Shown: positions 37,586 to 46,684 of the stretch, piece after piece
Position numbering within the stretch: position 1 is the first letter of the stretch
Layout of the letters: each line of letters begins with the position of its first letter
NCBI RefSeq assembly: GCF_023380025.1
Contig: NZ_CP097253.1
Span: forward strand, 1,426,001-1,490,000
Length of the DNA: 64,000 nt
Source of the DNA: Sphingomonas glaciei
GTDB taxonomy: Bacteria; Pseudomonadota; Alphaproteobacteria; Sphingomonadales; Sphingomonadaceae
Direction: 5' to 3'
Notes under the pieces: generated by a model
What the model was told of the DNA's origin: nothing
The model's input: only the letters and a program-made list of their open reading frames with translations
Databases searched by the model: none
Position numbers and translations under genes: made by a program

Positions 37586-37864
37586 GTGGACGGAGTTCTT
37601 GCTTCGGCCGTCTACGCGCTCTGCTTTCTGACGAGCAGCGCTTGTGCCTTCCTTTTAGCCAGGGGTTTCCTCCGTTCGGGCGCCCGGCTGCTGCTGTGGA
37701 GTTCGCTCTGCTTCGTCTTCCTGGCCGCAAGCAATCTCCTGCTGGTCGCAGATCTCCTCTTCTTGGCCGAACAGGATCTCAGCGTCTCCCGAACGCTCCT
37801 CGCCTTAATCGGCGTAGGCACCTTGCTGTTTGGGTTTGTCTGGGACCTGGAGGAAGAAGCGTGA
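37586..37864 (+). CDS. DUF5985-type membrane protein A
   Basis: A 92-residue protein starting at GTG 37586, one base after the previous stop. Three hydrophobic helices (ASAVYALCFLTSSACAFLLA, LLLWSSLCFVFLAASNLLLV, TLLALIGVGTLLFGFVWD) with short loops give the DUF5985 layout, and the C-terminus is acidic (DLEEEA). The stop overlaps the next gene (GTGA), and both products are alike, so they may act as a pair. Function is not known; the neighbourhood of hybrid kinases suggests a membrane-linked sensory role. Confidence 0.75.
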   Translation: MDGVLASAVYALCFLTSSACAFLLARGFLRSGARLLLWSSLCFVFLAASNLLLVADLLFLAEQDLSVSRTLLALIGVGTLLFGFVWDLEEEA

Positions 37865-38130
37865 CGCTTTACGTGTTCCTGTCCGGCGCGGCGAGCACTG
37901 GATTTCTTCTGGCAGCCCTCTTTTTTCTGCGCTTCTGGAAGCGGACGCACGATCCCCTGTTCTCTGCCTTCTCCCTGGCGTTCGCGCTGATGGCGCTCGC
38001 TCAGGGATTGCTGGCGCTATCCGGCGTTCAAGGGGAAGACCGAGCTTGGATCTACTTGGTCCGGCTAGCCGCCTTCTTGATCATCCTTGCCGCAATCTAC
38101 CGTAAAAATCGTTACGGACGAGCGCGCTAG
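37861..38130 (+). CDS. DUF5985-type membrane protein B
   Basis: An 89-residue protein from GTG 37861, overlapping the previous stop as GTGA. It has three hydrophobic segments (FLSGAASTGFLLAALFFLRF, SAFSLAFALMALAQGLLAL, YLVRLAAFLIILAAIY) and ends in a basic tail (RKNRYGRAR). It is a diverged second copy of the preceding type, with the opposite charge at the C-terminus. It is the last gene of the three-gene operon. Confidence 0.75.
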   Translation: MTLYVFLSGAASTGFLLAALFFLRFWKRTHDPLFSAFSLAFALMALAQGLLALSGVQGEDRAWIYLVRLAAFLIILAAIYRKNRYGRAR

Positions 38131-38521
38131 CGTCGCAGCATCAATCACGATTGGATCGCCTGCGGTCAGCAGCGAATCGGTGGCTGAGCAATGCGGTCAA
38201 GAAGAAGCGCAGTCCGTGATGCCCTGTTCTTGCCTTACTGATTCTAGGTTTCAGCTTTGACCGGCAACATCGCATTTCTTGATTGGAGCTTGCGTCGAGC
38301 AGTTCGCTGACGGCGTGTGAAGCTTCTGAGCACAGGGAGCAACTTGCGCCGCGGCCGTATTTACGACTCGTGCGGCTTGGTGGCTTCTCGCGGTAAGCAG
38401 ACATGGCCTTCTTGGGTGATTATGCGTCGGCTTTCCGCCCCTGCTAACCTGAAAGCTGCCATTCCGCTTTCCACCAGGAGCAGTCGCCGGGTGCAGCCTG
38501 CCTGAATGCAGTTGGCTTCAT
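38131..38521. other. Non-coding stretch between two gene groups
   Basis: No gene that I trust. A fragment of the dispersed palindrome (TAAGCAGACATGG near 38394-38406) is present without a matching left arm. Confidence 0.5.
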
Positions 38522-39811
38522 TTAGATCGCCCAAGCGGAGAGATCGGGCTCGCTGCCTATAAGGGCTAGGCCGTGAGCAATGGATGTGAGCTCATTGCCG
38601 CTCGCAATGCGATCAGCCCCGAAGCGCTCAGAGAACAAGTGGCGCACACGAGGGATAAGCGAGCTTCCGCCTGTCAGAAAGACCCGGTCGATCTCTGCAG
38701 TACCGATACCTGCGCGCGATAAGGCGAGATCTACAGCTTCTTCGATACGGGCGAGGTCTGGGGCAATCCAGCGCTCGAAGTCCGCCCGCGTGACTTCCGC
38801 CTCGATCGAGAGACCTCCGCCAGAAAAGCTGAAGTTTGCAATCTCAGCCGAGGAGAGTGCACGCTTCACCTTTCCGACCGCCTCGTACAGCGCATATCCA
38901 AGTTCCTGCTCGATGATGGAGACCATCCTCTCAATCGGCACAGGATCGATTGCCGAACGCTGCAGCTTGGCGAGTTCCGCAAGGGTCTTCCGATTTCGCA
39001 TAAAGGCTAGCCGGGACCAGTCGGCAAATTCGGCGAACCATCCGGACGGGATCTCGAGCACCTTGTCGAAGGACCGATACTGCCCGCCCTTGCCGAGTAG
39101 TGGCAGCACCACGTTATCAAGAATGCGGCGGTCAAAACGATCCCCTGCAATGCCTACGCCAGCGTGGCTCAGCGGCGTGCAGCGCTTAACTCGGCCAGGT
39201 TCCTCGATCCGTACAATCGAGAAGTCGCTTGTGCCGCCACCGAAGTCCGCAACGAGAACAGTTGCGGCGTTACGGAGCTCAGAGGCGAAGCTGAAGGCAG
39301 CGCCGAGGGGCTCGTAGACATAGGATATGTCGGCACCCAGCCCAGCAAAGACGGCATTGTAGCGTTCTCGGGCAAGCCCTTCATCCGGACGGTGCCCTGC
39401 AAACACGACCGGACGGCCTACAATTACGCGCCTGTCTCGCTGCTCCATCGCACCGCCGGATCGCTGCATCATTTTCTCCAGGAACAAGGCACCCAGATCT
39501 TCGAAGCGGTAACGGCGATCGAAGATGCTCGCGTGAAGAAAGTGGGATGAGGCGGCGACCGTCTTGAACGATTGTATGAACCGGCTCCCCTCAGGGTACG
39601 CTAGGTACTCGTCCACGGCCCACGGACCCGCTTCCACAGCGATACCGCTTTCATCTTCCCAGAAGCAAAGCGCAGACCGGAACACGGGATCGGCACCCTC
39701 CGGCCCTCGGAGTGGGATAAGTGAGGCGACGCCATCAACGGCAATGGCAGCGACCGAGTTGGTCGTGCCGAAATCGATGCCAAGGACGGCAGGCTGGATG
39801 GGAAGGGTCAT
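38522..39811 (-). CDS. Hsp70-family protein (YegD-like)
   Basis: A 429-residue actin-fold ATPase of the Hsp70 superfamily without the substrate-binding half, as in YegD. The phosphate loops are visible: VLGIDFGTTNS at the N-terminus (residues ~9-19), VADFGGGTSDFS (~185-196) and VFLTGGSSLIPRVRHLF near the end. The connecting helices differ from DnaK. I start at ATG 39811 because the family N-terminus begins there; ten upstream codons are also open. Its position next to an integrase and behind a sensory operon makes it possible cargo of the integrated element; that is inference. Clients are unknown. Confidence 0.85.
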   Translation of the reverse strand: MTLPIQPAVLGIDFGTTNSVAAIAVDGVASLIPLRGPEGADPVFRSALCFWEDESGIAVEAGPWAVDEYLAYPEGSRFIQSFKTVAASSHFLHASIFDRRYRFEDLGALFLEKMMQRSGGAMEQRDRRVIVGRPVVFAGHRPDEGLARERYNAVFAGLGADISYVYEPLGAAFSFASELRNAATVLVADFGGGTSDFSIVRIEEPGRVKRCTPLSHAGVGIAGDRFDRRILDNVVLPLLGKGGQYRSFDKVLEIPSGWFAEFADWSRLAFMRNRKTLAELAKLQRSAIDPVPIERMVSIIEQELGYALYEAVGKVKRALSSAEIANFSFSGGGLSIEAEVTRADFERWIAPDLARIEEAVDLALSRAGIGTAEIDRVFLTGGSSLIPRVRHLFSERFGADRIASGNELTSIAHGLALIGSEPDLSAWAI

Positions 39812-40006
39812 GGAGCGCACGTCCCTACCGGCGCGTGGCATAGTGACAAGACATTGCCTGTTCTCAGCTCTGCAGACCTACAAGCGTCTGCTTTTCGCCT
39901 GTCTTGCCCAGAAGCTGCCGGTCCGCTTTCCACCATCGACCGACGTTGCACTAGCTCGACGAACTCGTGCCTATGGGCGTGCGCAAGGCGGCCGAGCGGG
40001 AAACCT

Positions 40007-41302
40007 TCAGAGTCGTCGCCGCCTTCTGCCTTCGAGCAGCGCACTCGCTGCAGGAGCGTCGCTAAACAGCATGCTTACCCAGAGGGCAGATAGCTCGCGG
40101 CGCCTGTCGATGAAGGCAGCTCGATTGTACTTGAGCTCGGTTGCCGAGATGCCCGTCGGCAGGTGAGCAAGCATCAGGTCAATAATCATCCGGTCCTGCT
40201 TGCGTCCATTGCTCAAGGCCCACTCGTTCATGACGGTCGAGAAGGTGCTTCGCCATCCATGCGGAACGTGGCGCCCGCGAAGTCCCTCTCTCAAGTAAAG
40301 GTAGTTGAGCGCATTCTCGCTGATCGGCTTCTTGACCGATCGCGCACCAGGGAAGACGAAGGCGCTGCCCGAACTGATGGCATGGCAAGCTCGCAGGACT
40401 TCGACAGCTTCGGCGACCAGCGGCACAGGATGAGCGAATTCATCGTTGTGTCGCAGCGAGAGCTCCTGCTTCATCTTTGCCGCTGGAATCCACCAGATTG
40501 CGTCGGGGCACTCGCCCTCACTGCTGAGATCCAGGTGATGAAGCTCATCCCACCGTAGCCAGCGGATCATGCCCGGTCTCTGCGCCGTGATGGCTTGCAA
40601 GCGCGACGCAAGTTTTAGCGTTGGCGAGACCTCGGCATTATCGCTCAAGCTCAATACCGCGCGGGCGTCCTCGATCGTCCTGACGGCTGGCCACCGTTTC
40701 CCGGTGGGTTTCGGTTGCAGTGCTTTGCCCAGCGTGGACGCTGGATCAGCCGCGACTCGCCCTCCTGCAACCCCGTACGCGAATATCGCCGAGATGCGCT
40801 GACGAAGCCGGTGAGCGGTCTCGACGGCTCCTCTCTCCTGAACTTTCTTGAGTGTGGCGAGGATAATGGGTGCATTGATCGTCTCGAGCGGCAGCCGCCC
40901 AAGGTCCGGGAAGACATCACGCTCAAGGCTGGTCAGGACATCGGCCGAGTGCACCGCCGTCCAGCGCATCTTTTGGTCGCTATACCATTCCCGAGCCAGA
41001 ACCTCGAAGGTGTCGGCAGCGATCACACGAGCGCTGAGCTGACGCCGAGCGGCTTCGATAGCCGGGTCGATCCCTTGAGCTAGAAGACGTTTGTCCTCAT
41101 CCCGGAGCTCCCGGGCCTCTCTAAGGCTGACAGTCGGATATGCTCCGTAGACCCGCTGCTTCTCCTTGCGTCCAAACCTATATTTTAAGCGCCACGACTT
41201 GTGACCGGTCGGTGTGACAAAGAGAAAAAGCCCGGCACTGTCTGACAGCTTGTACGGCTTTGTGCTGGCTTTGGCACTCTTGCACTTAGCATCACTCAAC
41301 AC
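40007..41302 (-). CDS. P4-type tyrosine integrase
   Basis: A 431-residue integrase of the P4/Int-A family: N-terminal arm-binding domain (YKLSDSAGLFLFVTPTG, then RFGRKEKQRVYGAYPTVSLREAREL), core-binding domain, and a catalytic domain with Arg242 (ITAQRPGMIRWLRWDEL), His348-x-x-Arg351 (HGWRSTFS), His380 (MLAHLPTG) and the nucleophile Tyr392 (ELKYNRAAFIDRRR). All catalytic residues are in place, so activity is possible. It is read away from tRNA-Ser(CGA), 321 bases from the tRNA 3' end, the usual layout at one end of an island. The long Arg/His linker at the end is atypical but short. Confidence 0.92.
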   Translation of the reverse strand: MLSDAKCKSAKASTKPYKLSDSAGLFLFVTPTGHKSWRLKYRFGRKEKQRVYGAYPTVSLREARELRDEDKRLLAQGIDPAIEAARRQLSARVIAADTFEVLAREWYSDQKMRWTAVHSADVLTSLERDVFPDLGRLPLETINAPIILATLKKVQERGAVETAHRLRQRISAIFAYGVAGGRVAADPASTLGKALQPKPTGKRWPAVRTIEDARAVLSLSDNAEVSPTLKLASRLQAITAQRPGMIRWLRWDELHHLDLSSEGECPDAIWWIPAAKMKQELSLRHNDEFAHPVPLVAEAVEVLRACHAISSGSAFVFPGARSVKKPISENALNYLYLREGLRGRHVPHGWRSTFSTVMNEWALSNGRKQDRMIIDLMLAHLPTGISATELKYNRAAFIDRRRELSALWVSMLFSDAPAASALLEGRRRRRL

Positions 41303-41623
41303 GTTTCATTCCCCTGTTACTAACAACTTAGTCCCAGGACTTCGCATTCATCTACTGGAGCCGATGTACTTGCATCGCCTTGATATCAGCTGAGGCCAAA
41401 TGATGATCTCTTGAGTGATCTCCAGACTGTATGCGCTAGCCGGCCGAACTGCAGTGATCGCTATGCCAGTGCCCCCAATCTGCTTGTTCGATCCCCCCAC
41501 CCGTGCCCCCACCTGACGATCTCAAATGAGACGCAATGATGGCAACTGCTCAGCGTAGAGGTGCTTGAAACCGTCGATTTCGGGTGCAGTTGATTGCATC
41601 TGACACGGTCTGAACGAGGTAAG
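41303..41623. other. Attachment-site side of the integrase; arm-like motifs
   Basis: No gene. A CCCCTGTT motif lies just upstream of the integrase start (41311-41318). Two GTGCCCCCA copies lie at 41469-41477 and 41503-41511. These are the kind of short repeats bound by integrase arms. The presumed core site is the 3' end of tRNA-Ser at 41624. Confidence 0.45.
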
Positions 41624-41713
<90 letters not shown>

Positions 41714-41854
41714 GCGAGGAACAAGACGTGGGCCCGGCCAGCAGCCGGGGGTCGCGGGCGGTCCCCTAGCAGCGCATCCGGGGCTTGCCTAGCGACAAAA
41801 GGGCCCAAGGGACCAGCTTGGCGCCAAAGCGGCGGCGCGGCAGTGGACGGGGCC

Positions 41855-42529
41855 ATGGATACCATCGTCATCGGCGCGTCGGGCGGGATCGGCGCGGCGC
41901 TCGCCGACTGCTTCGAGGCAGGGGGCGACCGGGTGCACCGATTGTCGCGCGCGGCCGGGAGCATCGACCTTGCCGACCCGTCAAGCATCGCGGGGGCGGC
42001 CGCCGCCCTTCCCTTCGCTGCCGTGCAGCGGCTGGTGGTCGCGACCGGCCTGCTTCACGCCGAGGGGCTGGCGCCCGAACGCTCGCTGCGCGACCTCGAT
42101 GCCGAGCGGCTCCAGCGCAGTTTCCTGGTCAACACGATCGGGCCGGCACTGGTGCTGCGCCATTTCGCCCCGCTTCTGGCGCGGCAGGGCCGGGTCGAGG
42201 TCGCGATTTTGTCCGCGCGGGTGGGGAGCATCGCCGACAACCGGCTCGGCGGCTGGTACGGCTACCGGGCGAGCAAGGCGGCGCTCAACCAATTCGTGCG
42301 GACCGCGGCGGTGGAACTGGCGCGGACCCGCCCGGACAGCGTGGTGGTGGCGCTCCACCCCGGAACCGTCGACACCGCGATGAGCCGGCCGTTCCAGGCC
42401 AATGTCCCGGCCGAGCGACTTTTCACGCCTCGACAGTCGGCCGAACATCTCGCCGCCGTCCTCGCCCGGCTGCTGCGCACCGACAGCGGCGGCTTCTTCG
42501 ACTGGAAGGGCGATCCCATCCCCTTCTGA
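41855..42529 (+). CDS. Short-chain dehydrogenase/reductase
   Basis: A 224-residue SDR. The cofactor turn is IVIGASGGIGAAL (residues 4-16), the Asn of NTIG follows, the active-site strand IL-S-AR-VGS is present, and the catalytic pair is YGYRASK (Tyr-x-x-x-Lys). ATG 41855 is the last Met before the family N-terminus. The overall size and the C-terminal YGYRASKAALNQFVRTAA-type helix resemble the C-factor/CsgA-like branch. Substrate unknown. It starts the chromosomal segment to the right of tRNA-Ser. Confidence 0.85.
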   Translation: MDTIVIGASGGIGAALADCFEAGGDRVHRLSRAAGSIDLADPSSIAGAAAALPFAAVQRLVVATGLLHAEGLAPERSLRDLDAERLQRSFLVNTIGPALVLRHFAPLLARQGRVEVAILSARVGSIADNRLGGWYGYRASKAALNQFVRTAAVELARTRPDSVVVALHPGTVDTAMSRPFQANVPAERLFTPRQSAEHLAAVLARLLRTDSGGFFDWKGDPIPF

Positions 42530-42572
42530 GGCTTTCCCTTGCGGACAGCCGCCGAAGCCTTAAGTTGCAGCC

Positions 42573-42947
42573 ATGCCGGTTCAGACGCGTTCCCTCTCCA
42601 TGGACGAGATCACAGCTCCTCCGATGGCCTGTGCCCGCTTCGGCATCGGCGAGGTGGTCCGCCACCGGCTGCTCGATTTCCGCGGGGTGATCTTCGACGT
42701 CGATCCGGTCTTCGCCAACAGCGAGGAATGGTATCAGGCGATTCCGATGGAAATCCGGCCGTCCAAGGACCAGCCCTTCTATCATCTGCTCGCCGAGAAT
42801 GGCGAAGGCAGCTACGTCGCCTATGTGTCGCAGCAGAACCTCGTCGCCGATGAGGAGGACGAGCCGGTCGATCATCCGGCGATCGCCAACCTGTTCGAAG
42901 CGTTCGAGCCCGGCCGCTACAAGTTGAGGCCGCAGCACCGGCATTAG
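42573..42947 (+). CDS. hspQ: Heat-shock protein HspQ (YccV-like)
   Basis: A 124-residue protein with a YccV/HspQ fold: ARFGIGEVVRHRLLDFRGVIFDVDP, then NSEEWYQAIPMEIRPSKDQPFYHLLAE, AYVSQQNLV and a C-terminal LFEAFEPGRYKLRP. HspQ modulates Lon-type proteolysis in enterobacteria, binds hemimethylated oriC in older descriptions, and is widespread in alphaproteobacteria. ATG 42573 or ATG 42600 may be the start; neither has a clear ribosome-binding site. It converges with the TonB receptor gene, with a strong hairpin between them. Confidence 0.88.
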   Translation: MPVQTRSLSMDEITAPPMACARFGIGEVVRHRLLDFRGVIFDVDPVFANSEEWYQAIPMEIRPSKDQPFYHLLAENGEGSYVAYVSQQNLVADEEDEPVDHPAIANLFEAFEPGRYKLRPQHRH

Positions 42948-42974
42948 GCTTGGTCGCCGGATCCAAGATACAAG

Positions 42975-43010
42975 AAGGGCGCCTCCCCCATCGCGGGAGA
43001 GGCGCCCTTT
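42975..43010. terminator. Bidirectional terminator between hspQ and the TonB receptor
   Basis: AAGGGCGCCTC(CCCC) pairs with (GGG-A)GAGGCGCCCTTT around ATCG. The plus strand ends in TTTCTG and the minus side gives TTCTTG, so it can stop both converging transcripts. Confidence 0.85.
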
Positions 43011-43019
43011 CTGCGTCAG

Positions 43020-45653
43020 TCAGAAGTCGATGCTGGCCCGGCCGTAGAGGTAACGGCCGTTGAAGCCGAACGGCGAGAAGCTGCTGAACGGCAGGAAGTA
43101 GTTGTTGGCCGAATAGTTGCGCGCGAGGCCGGTATCGGGATCGATGCCGCGGCCGGTCAGGAGCTTGGTCGGGTAGACATCGAAGATGTTGTTGCCGCCA
43201 AGCGCCAGCGACAGCCGGTCGCCGAGCGGCTTGAACCGCAGCTCGAGGTCGGTGATCGTCTTGGCGTCGAGATTGACGTCGTTGAAGCGATCGGCGCCTG
43301 CCGCCAGCACCTTGCCGTAACGGGTGGCGCGGAGGGTGGCCCCGAACCACTGGCGATCGAAGTCGAGCGACGCGTTGATCTTGGTCCGTGGCTGGCCCTG
43401 CTCGAGGCGCAGCGACTCCTGCCGTCCGAACAGGATGAGCCCCGGAATGGTCGAGACTGAGCCCTGGTTGGCGGCGTTCCGGGTGATCTTGGTCTTGTTG
43501 TAGTTGAAGCCACCGGTGAGGTTGAGGCGACCACCGATGAAATCGGCGATCCGATAGGTCGTCACGAAATCGAGACCGCGGGTGCGGGTGTCGACGCCGT
43601 TGAGGAAGAATCGGGCAGCAGTGACGGTCGGGAAGCCTGCGGCGGTCAGTACTTGGCGGACGGCGGCATTCTGGGCCGCCGATCCGAACGCGCCGAGGTT
43701 TTCCGTGACCACGATGCGGTCGTCGATCTTCACCTGGTAGATGTCGATGGTCACGTTGAGGCGCGGAATGGCGCTGAACACCAGCCCGGCCGAATAGCTC
43801 TGGCTCTGCTCTGCCTTCAGTTCCTTGGCACCCAGCGCCTGCGCGGCCGGATTGTTGACCGGTAGGGTCACGGTGTCGAGCAGCACGCCGCTGACGTTCT
43901 GGGTCGAGGCGGCGGCGAAGAACTGCTGCTGAAGCGACGGTGCGCGGAAGCCGGTCGAGGCTGAGGCGCGCACGGCGATCCCGTTGACCGGCTCGAACCG
44001 GCCGGCGAGCTTCCAGTTGAGGTCGGAGCCGAAATCCGAATAATCTTCGTAGCGCAGCGCTCCCTGGATGTTCACCGCATCGGTGATGTCGCTATCGATT
44101 TCGGCATAAAGCGACTTGTTGTTGCGGCTGTGCGGCTGATCGACCCGCTGGCCGGCAATGGTCGGCTGGAAACCCGGAAACACCTGAGCGCCGGGCGAAC
44201 CGCCAAACGAGCCGTTGGCGTAGGATCCGATCTCGCCAGCGCGAATGTCGAACTTCTCACGGCGATATTCGGCGCCGAGCGACAGGCTGGTCTTGCTGGC
44301 GAAGCCGAGCGCGAGATCACGGGTCACGTCGAGGTTGGCGAGTGTCTGGCCGTAACGCAGCCCGCCGCTGTCGAACTGGGTCGGCGAACTCGGTCCGAAC
44401 GAGCGATTGAGGGTATTGGTGATGAAGAAGTCGGTCATGTTGCGACCGTATTGAAGCGAGACGTCCCAGCGCCATCCCGAGGCGTCGCCGCGCAGGCCGA
44501 CCGTTCCCGCCTGGTCTTCGGTCTTGGTGTTGATCAACGGCAGGAAGCCGTCTGGATAGATGGAGGCGATGTTGTTGCCGTTGAGGGGCTGCCGGAAGAA
44601 GCCGGCACTCTCGCCGTTGCGCTGGTTCAAGTTGCCGAACAGGTAGAGCTCGGCGGCACCGATCGGATGATCGGCATTGACCCAGAATTTATAGTCGACC
44701 GTGCCGGCGTCGCCGTAGCGGTGGCTGAAGCGATTGATGGACTGTTCGCGCGGATCGAGAGCGGTCCCGATCAGGTTGTACTGGCGCCGCGGATCCGCGC
44801 CGGTGCGATTGGTCGGATTGCGGTCCTGCCACTCGGCAGCGAAGTTTACTTGTCCCTCGGCATTGAGCGGAACGGCGACTACGCCGGCAAGCGTCACTGT
44901 CCGTCCGTCGCGCCGCCGGCGCTCGTCACCGCTGTAGTTGAGCGTCAGGACGCCGTCCGGGGTCAGGACGGGCGAGCCATCGGCATTGGTCTGGACACCA
45001 TTGTAGGTCTGCACGCCCTGCACGTCGGTGTAATATTTGCCATAGGTGACGCTGGCCTTGCCGCCCTGCCGGGCGCTGCGCAGCTGGAAGTTGATGACCC
45101 CGGCGATCGCATCCGAGCCATATTGGGCGGCGGCGCCGTCGCGCAGCACCTCGACCCGGCTCAGCGCGATGGTCGGGATCATGTTGATGTCGACCGCGCT
45201 GGTTCCGCGTCCGACCGAGCCGTTGATGTTGAGCAGCGCGGCGCTGTGGCGGCGCTTACCGTTGATCAGCACCAGGGTCTGATCTGGCCCGAGGCCGCGC
45301 AGGGTGGCGGGACGGATCACGTCGGTGCCGTCAGTGATCGACGGCTGCGGGAAGTTGAAGCTCGGCACCTCCTGGGTCAGCGCGCGGTTGACCTCGGTGA
45401 AGCCGGTGTTGCCGAGGGATTCGGCCGAGATGACATCGACGGGAACCGGCGAGTCGGCCACGGTCCGGTCGGTTCGGCGGGTACCGGTGACGACGATGGT
45501 CGACTGATCGGGGGTGTCGCCCTGGGCCGCGGCCTGGCCGACATTCGCCTCCTGCACCGCTTCCTGGTTCTGCTGCGCCACAGCAGGTGCGGAGGCCAGA
45601 AGCGCAAGCGGGCTGATGGTCAGGAACAAGGCGCTGGTACGGCGAGTGGTCAT
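43020..45653 (-). CDS. TonB-dependent outer-membrane receptor
   Basis: An 877-residue receptor. I start at ATG 45653, where a signal peptide (LFLTISPLALLASAPAVAQQ) begins; the frame is open for 76 more codons of shadow code. A plug domain follows (IVVTGTRRTDRTVADSPVPVDVI near residue 50, RGLGPDQTLVLINGKRRHS near 120, VEVLRDGAAAQYGSDAIAGVINF near 165). The barrel ends with RYLYGRASIDF. It has the look of the sphingomonad receptors with a VVTGTR(R) box for organic compounds. Its 5' region carries two strong hairpins, one with a terminator (see 45834-45934). A divergent Lrp-type regulator suggests amino-acid or peptide control. Confidence 0.93.
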   Translation of the reverse strand: MTTRRTSALFLTISPLALLASAPAVAQQNQEAVQEANVGQAAAQGDTPDQSTIVVTGTRRTDRTVADSPVPVDVISAESLGNTGFTEVNRALTQEVPSFNFPQPSITDGTDVIRPATLRGLGPDQTLVLINGKRRHSAALLNINGSVGRGTSAVDINMIPTIALSRVEVLRDGAAAQYGSDAIAGVINFQLRSARQGGKASVTYGKYYTDVQGVQTYNGVQTNADGSPVLTPDGVLTLNYSGDERRRRDGRTVTLAGVVAVPLNAEGQVNFAAEWQDRNPTNRTGADPRRQYNLIGTALDPREQSINRFSHRYGDAGTVDYKFWVNADHPIGAAELYLFGNLNQRNGESAGFFRQPLNGNNIASIYPDGFLPLINTKTEDQAGTVGLRGDASGWRWDVSLQYGRNMTDFFITNTLNRSFGPSSPTQFDSGGLRYGQTLANLDVTRDLALGFASKTSLSLGAEYRREKFDIRAGEIGSYANGSFGGSPGAQVFPGFQPTIAGQRVDQPHSRNNKSLYAEIDSDITDAVNIQGALRYEDYSDFGSDLNWKLAGRFEPVNGIAVRASASTGFRAPSLQQQFFAAASTQNVSGVLLDTVTLPVNNPAAQALGAKELKAEQSQSYSAGLVFSAIPRLNVTIDIYQVKIDDRIVVTENLGAFGSAAQNAAVRQVLTAAGFPTVTAARFFLNGVDTRTRGLDFVTTYRIADFIGGRLNLTGGFNYNKTKITRNAANQGSVSTIPGLILFGRQESLRLEQGQPRTKINASLDFDRQWFGATLRATRYGKVLAAGADRFNDVNLDAKTITDLELRFKPLGDRLSLALGGNNIFDVYPTKLLTGRGIDPDTGLARNYSANNYFLPFSSFSPFGFNGRYLYGRASIDF

Positions 45654-45833
45654 GTGTCGAACCCCCAATGGATGACGAAGCTGACGTCCCGATGACGCCG
45701 TTAACCCATCGATGACCATGACAATGGACGAAGTCGGGCTGTCGCCAAGAACTTCGAGTCGCAACAGCGCGGTTTGCCGAACCAATGTAGTATTGCTGCA
45801 ACATTGCGGCCCACGTGAGACACATAGCGGACG

Positions 45834-45934
45834 CGAAAGAGCCCCGGCGGAAGGGTCTTCCACCGGGGCGAGTTCTCTCAAGGAAGCGAAAGGCTATTGG
45901 CCGGCCGCCACGACAGGAGCCGAGGCGGCCGGCC
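45834..45934 (-). promoter_or_regulatory. Structured leader with intrinsic terminator upstream of the TonB receptor
   Basis: Reading the minus strand, a perfect 11-base hairpin (GGCCGGCCGCC and its complement, 45934-45899) is followed by a 13-base stem (GCCCCGGTGGAAG/CTTCCGCCGGGGC, one G-T pair, 45869-45841) and then TCTTTCG. The second is a good intrinsic terminator. No gene ends here on that strand and the receptor starts ~190 bases further on, so it may be an attenuated leader or a small RNA. No known riboswitch class is recognised. Confidence 0.5.
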
Positions 45935-46099
45935 ATCCCAAGTTGGAATAATCTTGCGTGCTCTGATCAAGACAAGTCCGCTCGGAACAGCTTGGAATTT
46001 GCCCTCACGAACGAGGGCTCGCAAGGGGGTGGCAGGAATAACAAGCGCGGTGCGCGGCGGCTTGCAATGTTGCAAGTTCATGCTCAAAAACCGTCCATC

Positions 46100-46573
46100 A
46101 TGAAAATGGATCATACCGATCGCCGGATTCTCGCGATTCTCCAGGAAGACGCGACCTTGCCGGTTGCCGACATCGGCGCGCGAGTCGGGCTGTCGCCGAC
46201 CCCGTGCTGGCGGCGGATCCAGAAGCTGCGCTCGGCCGGGGTGATCGAGCGGACGGTTGCGCTGGTCGATCCGCGCGCGCTCGGGCTCGGGCTGATCGTT
46301 TTCATCGAGGTCGAGGCGCGCGATCACAGCCCCGAGTGGCAGCAGCGCTTCCTGGCCGGGGTGTCCGTCCTTCCCGAAGTGCTGGAAGTGGTGCGCATGG
46401 CGGGTGAAACCGACTATTGGCTGCGGGTGGCGGTTCGCGACATGGCGCATTTCGACGATTTCTACGGCAAGCTGATCGCCGCCGGTCCGCTCAAGAACGT
46501 CACGTCCAAGTTCGCGATGGAACGCTGCAAGAGCTCGACGGCTTATCCCGTCACGACCGACCCTGCTGGTTGA
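46100..46573 (+). CDS. Lrp/AsnC-family transcriptional regulator
   Basis: A 157-residue Lrp/AsnC protein. The N-terminal helix-turn-helix is clear (MDHTDRRILAILQEDA, then VADIGARVGLSPTPCWRRIQKL) and the C-terminal ligand-binding RAM domain follows (GLIVFIEVEARDHSPEWQQRF, VLEVVRMAGETDYWLRVAVRDMAHFDDFY). ATG 46100 (MKMDH) or ATG 46106 is the start. It is divergent from the TonB receptor and probably regulates it in response to an amino acid or small molecule; that is inference. Confidence 0.9.
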   Translation: MKMDHTDRRILAILQEDATLPVADIGARVGLSPTPCWRRIQKLRSAGVIERTVALVDPRALGLGLIVFIEVEARDHSPEWQQRFLAGVSVLPEVLEVVRMAGETDYWLRVAVRDMAHFDDFYGKLIAAGPLKNVTSKFAMERCKSSTAYPVTTDPAG

Positions 46574-46684
46574 CCTTTCGGCCATCCTCTCTTAGGGGCC
46601 ACGCTTTCCCGCGCGGGTCGGCGCCACGCTGTCGCATGGGTCAAGAAATCAACGTTGTTGAGCAAAAGAAAAGAGAAGAGGCCC

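Noticed and set aside
41469..41511. Taking the two GTGCCCCCA copies as the attachment core
   Set aside because: Too short and not repeated at another place that could be the left end; the tRNA-Ser 3' end is a better core candidate.
44130..45695. A 521-codon plus-strand frame inside the second TonB receptor
   Set aside because: Overlaps a full-length receptor with plug and barrel; no recognisable protein on the reverse side.
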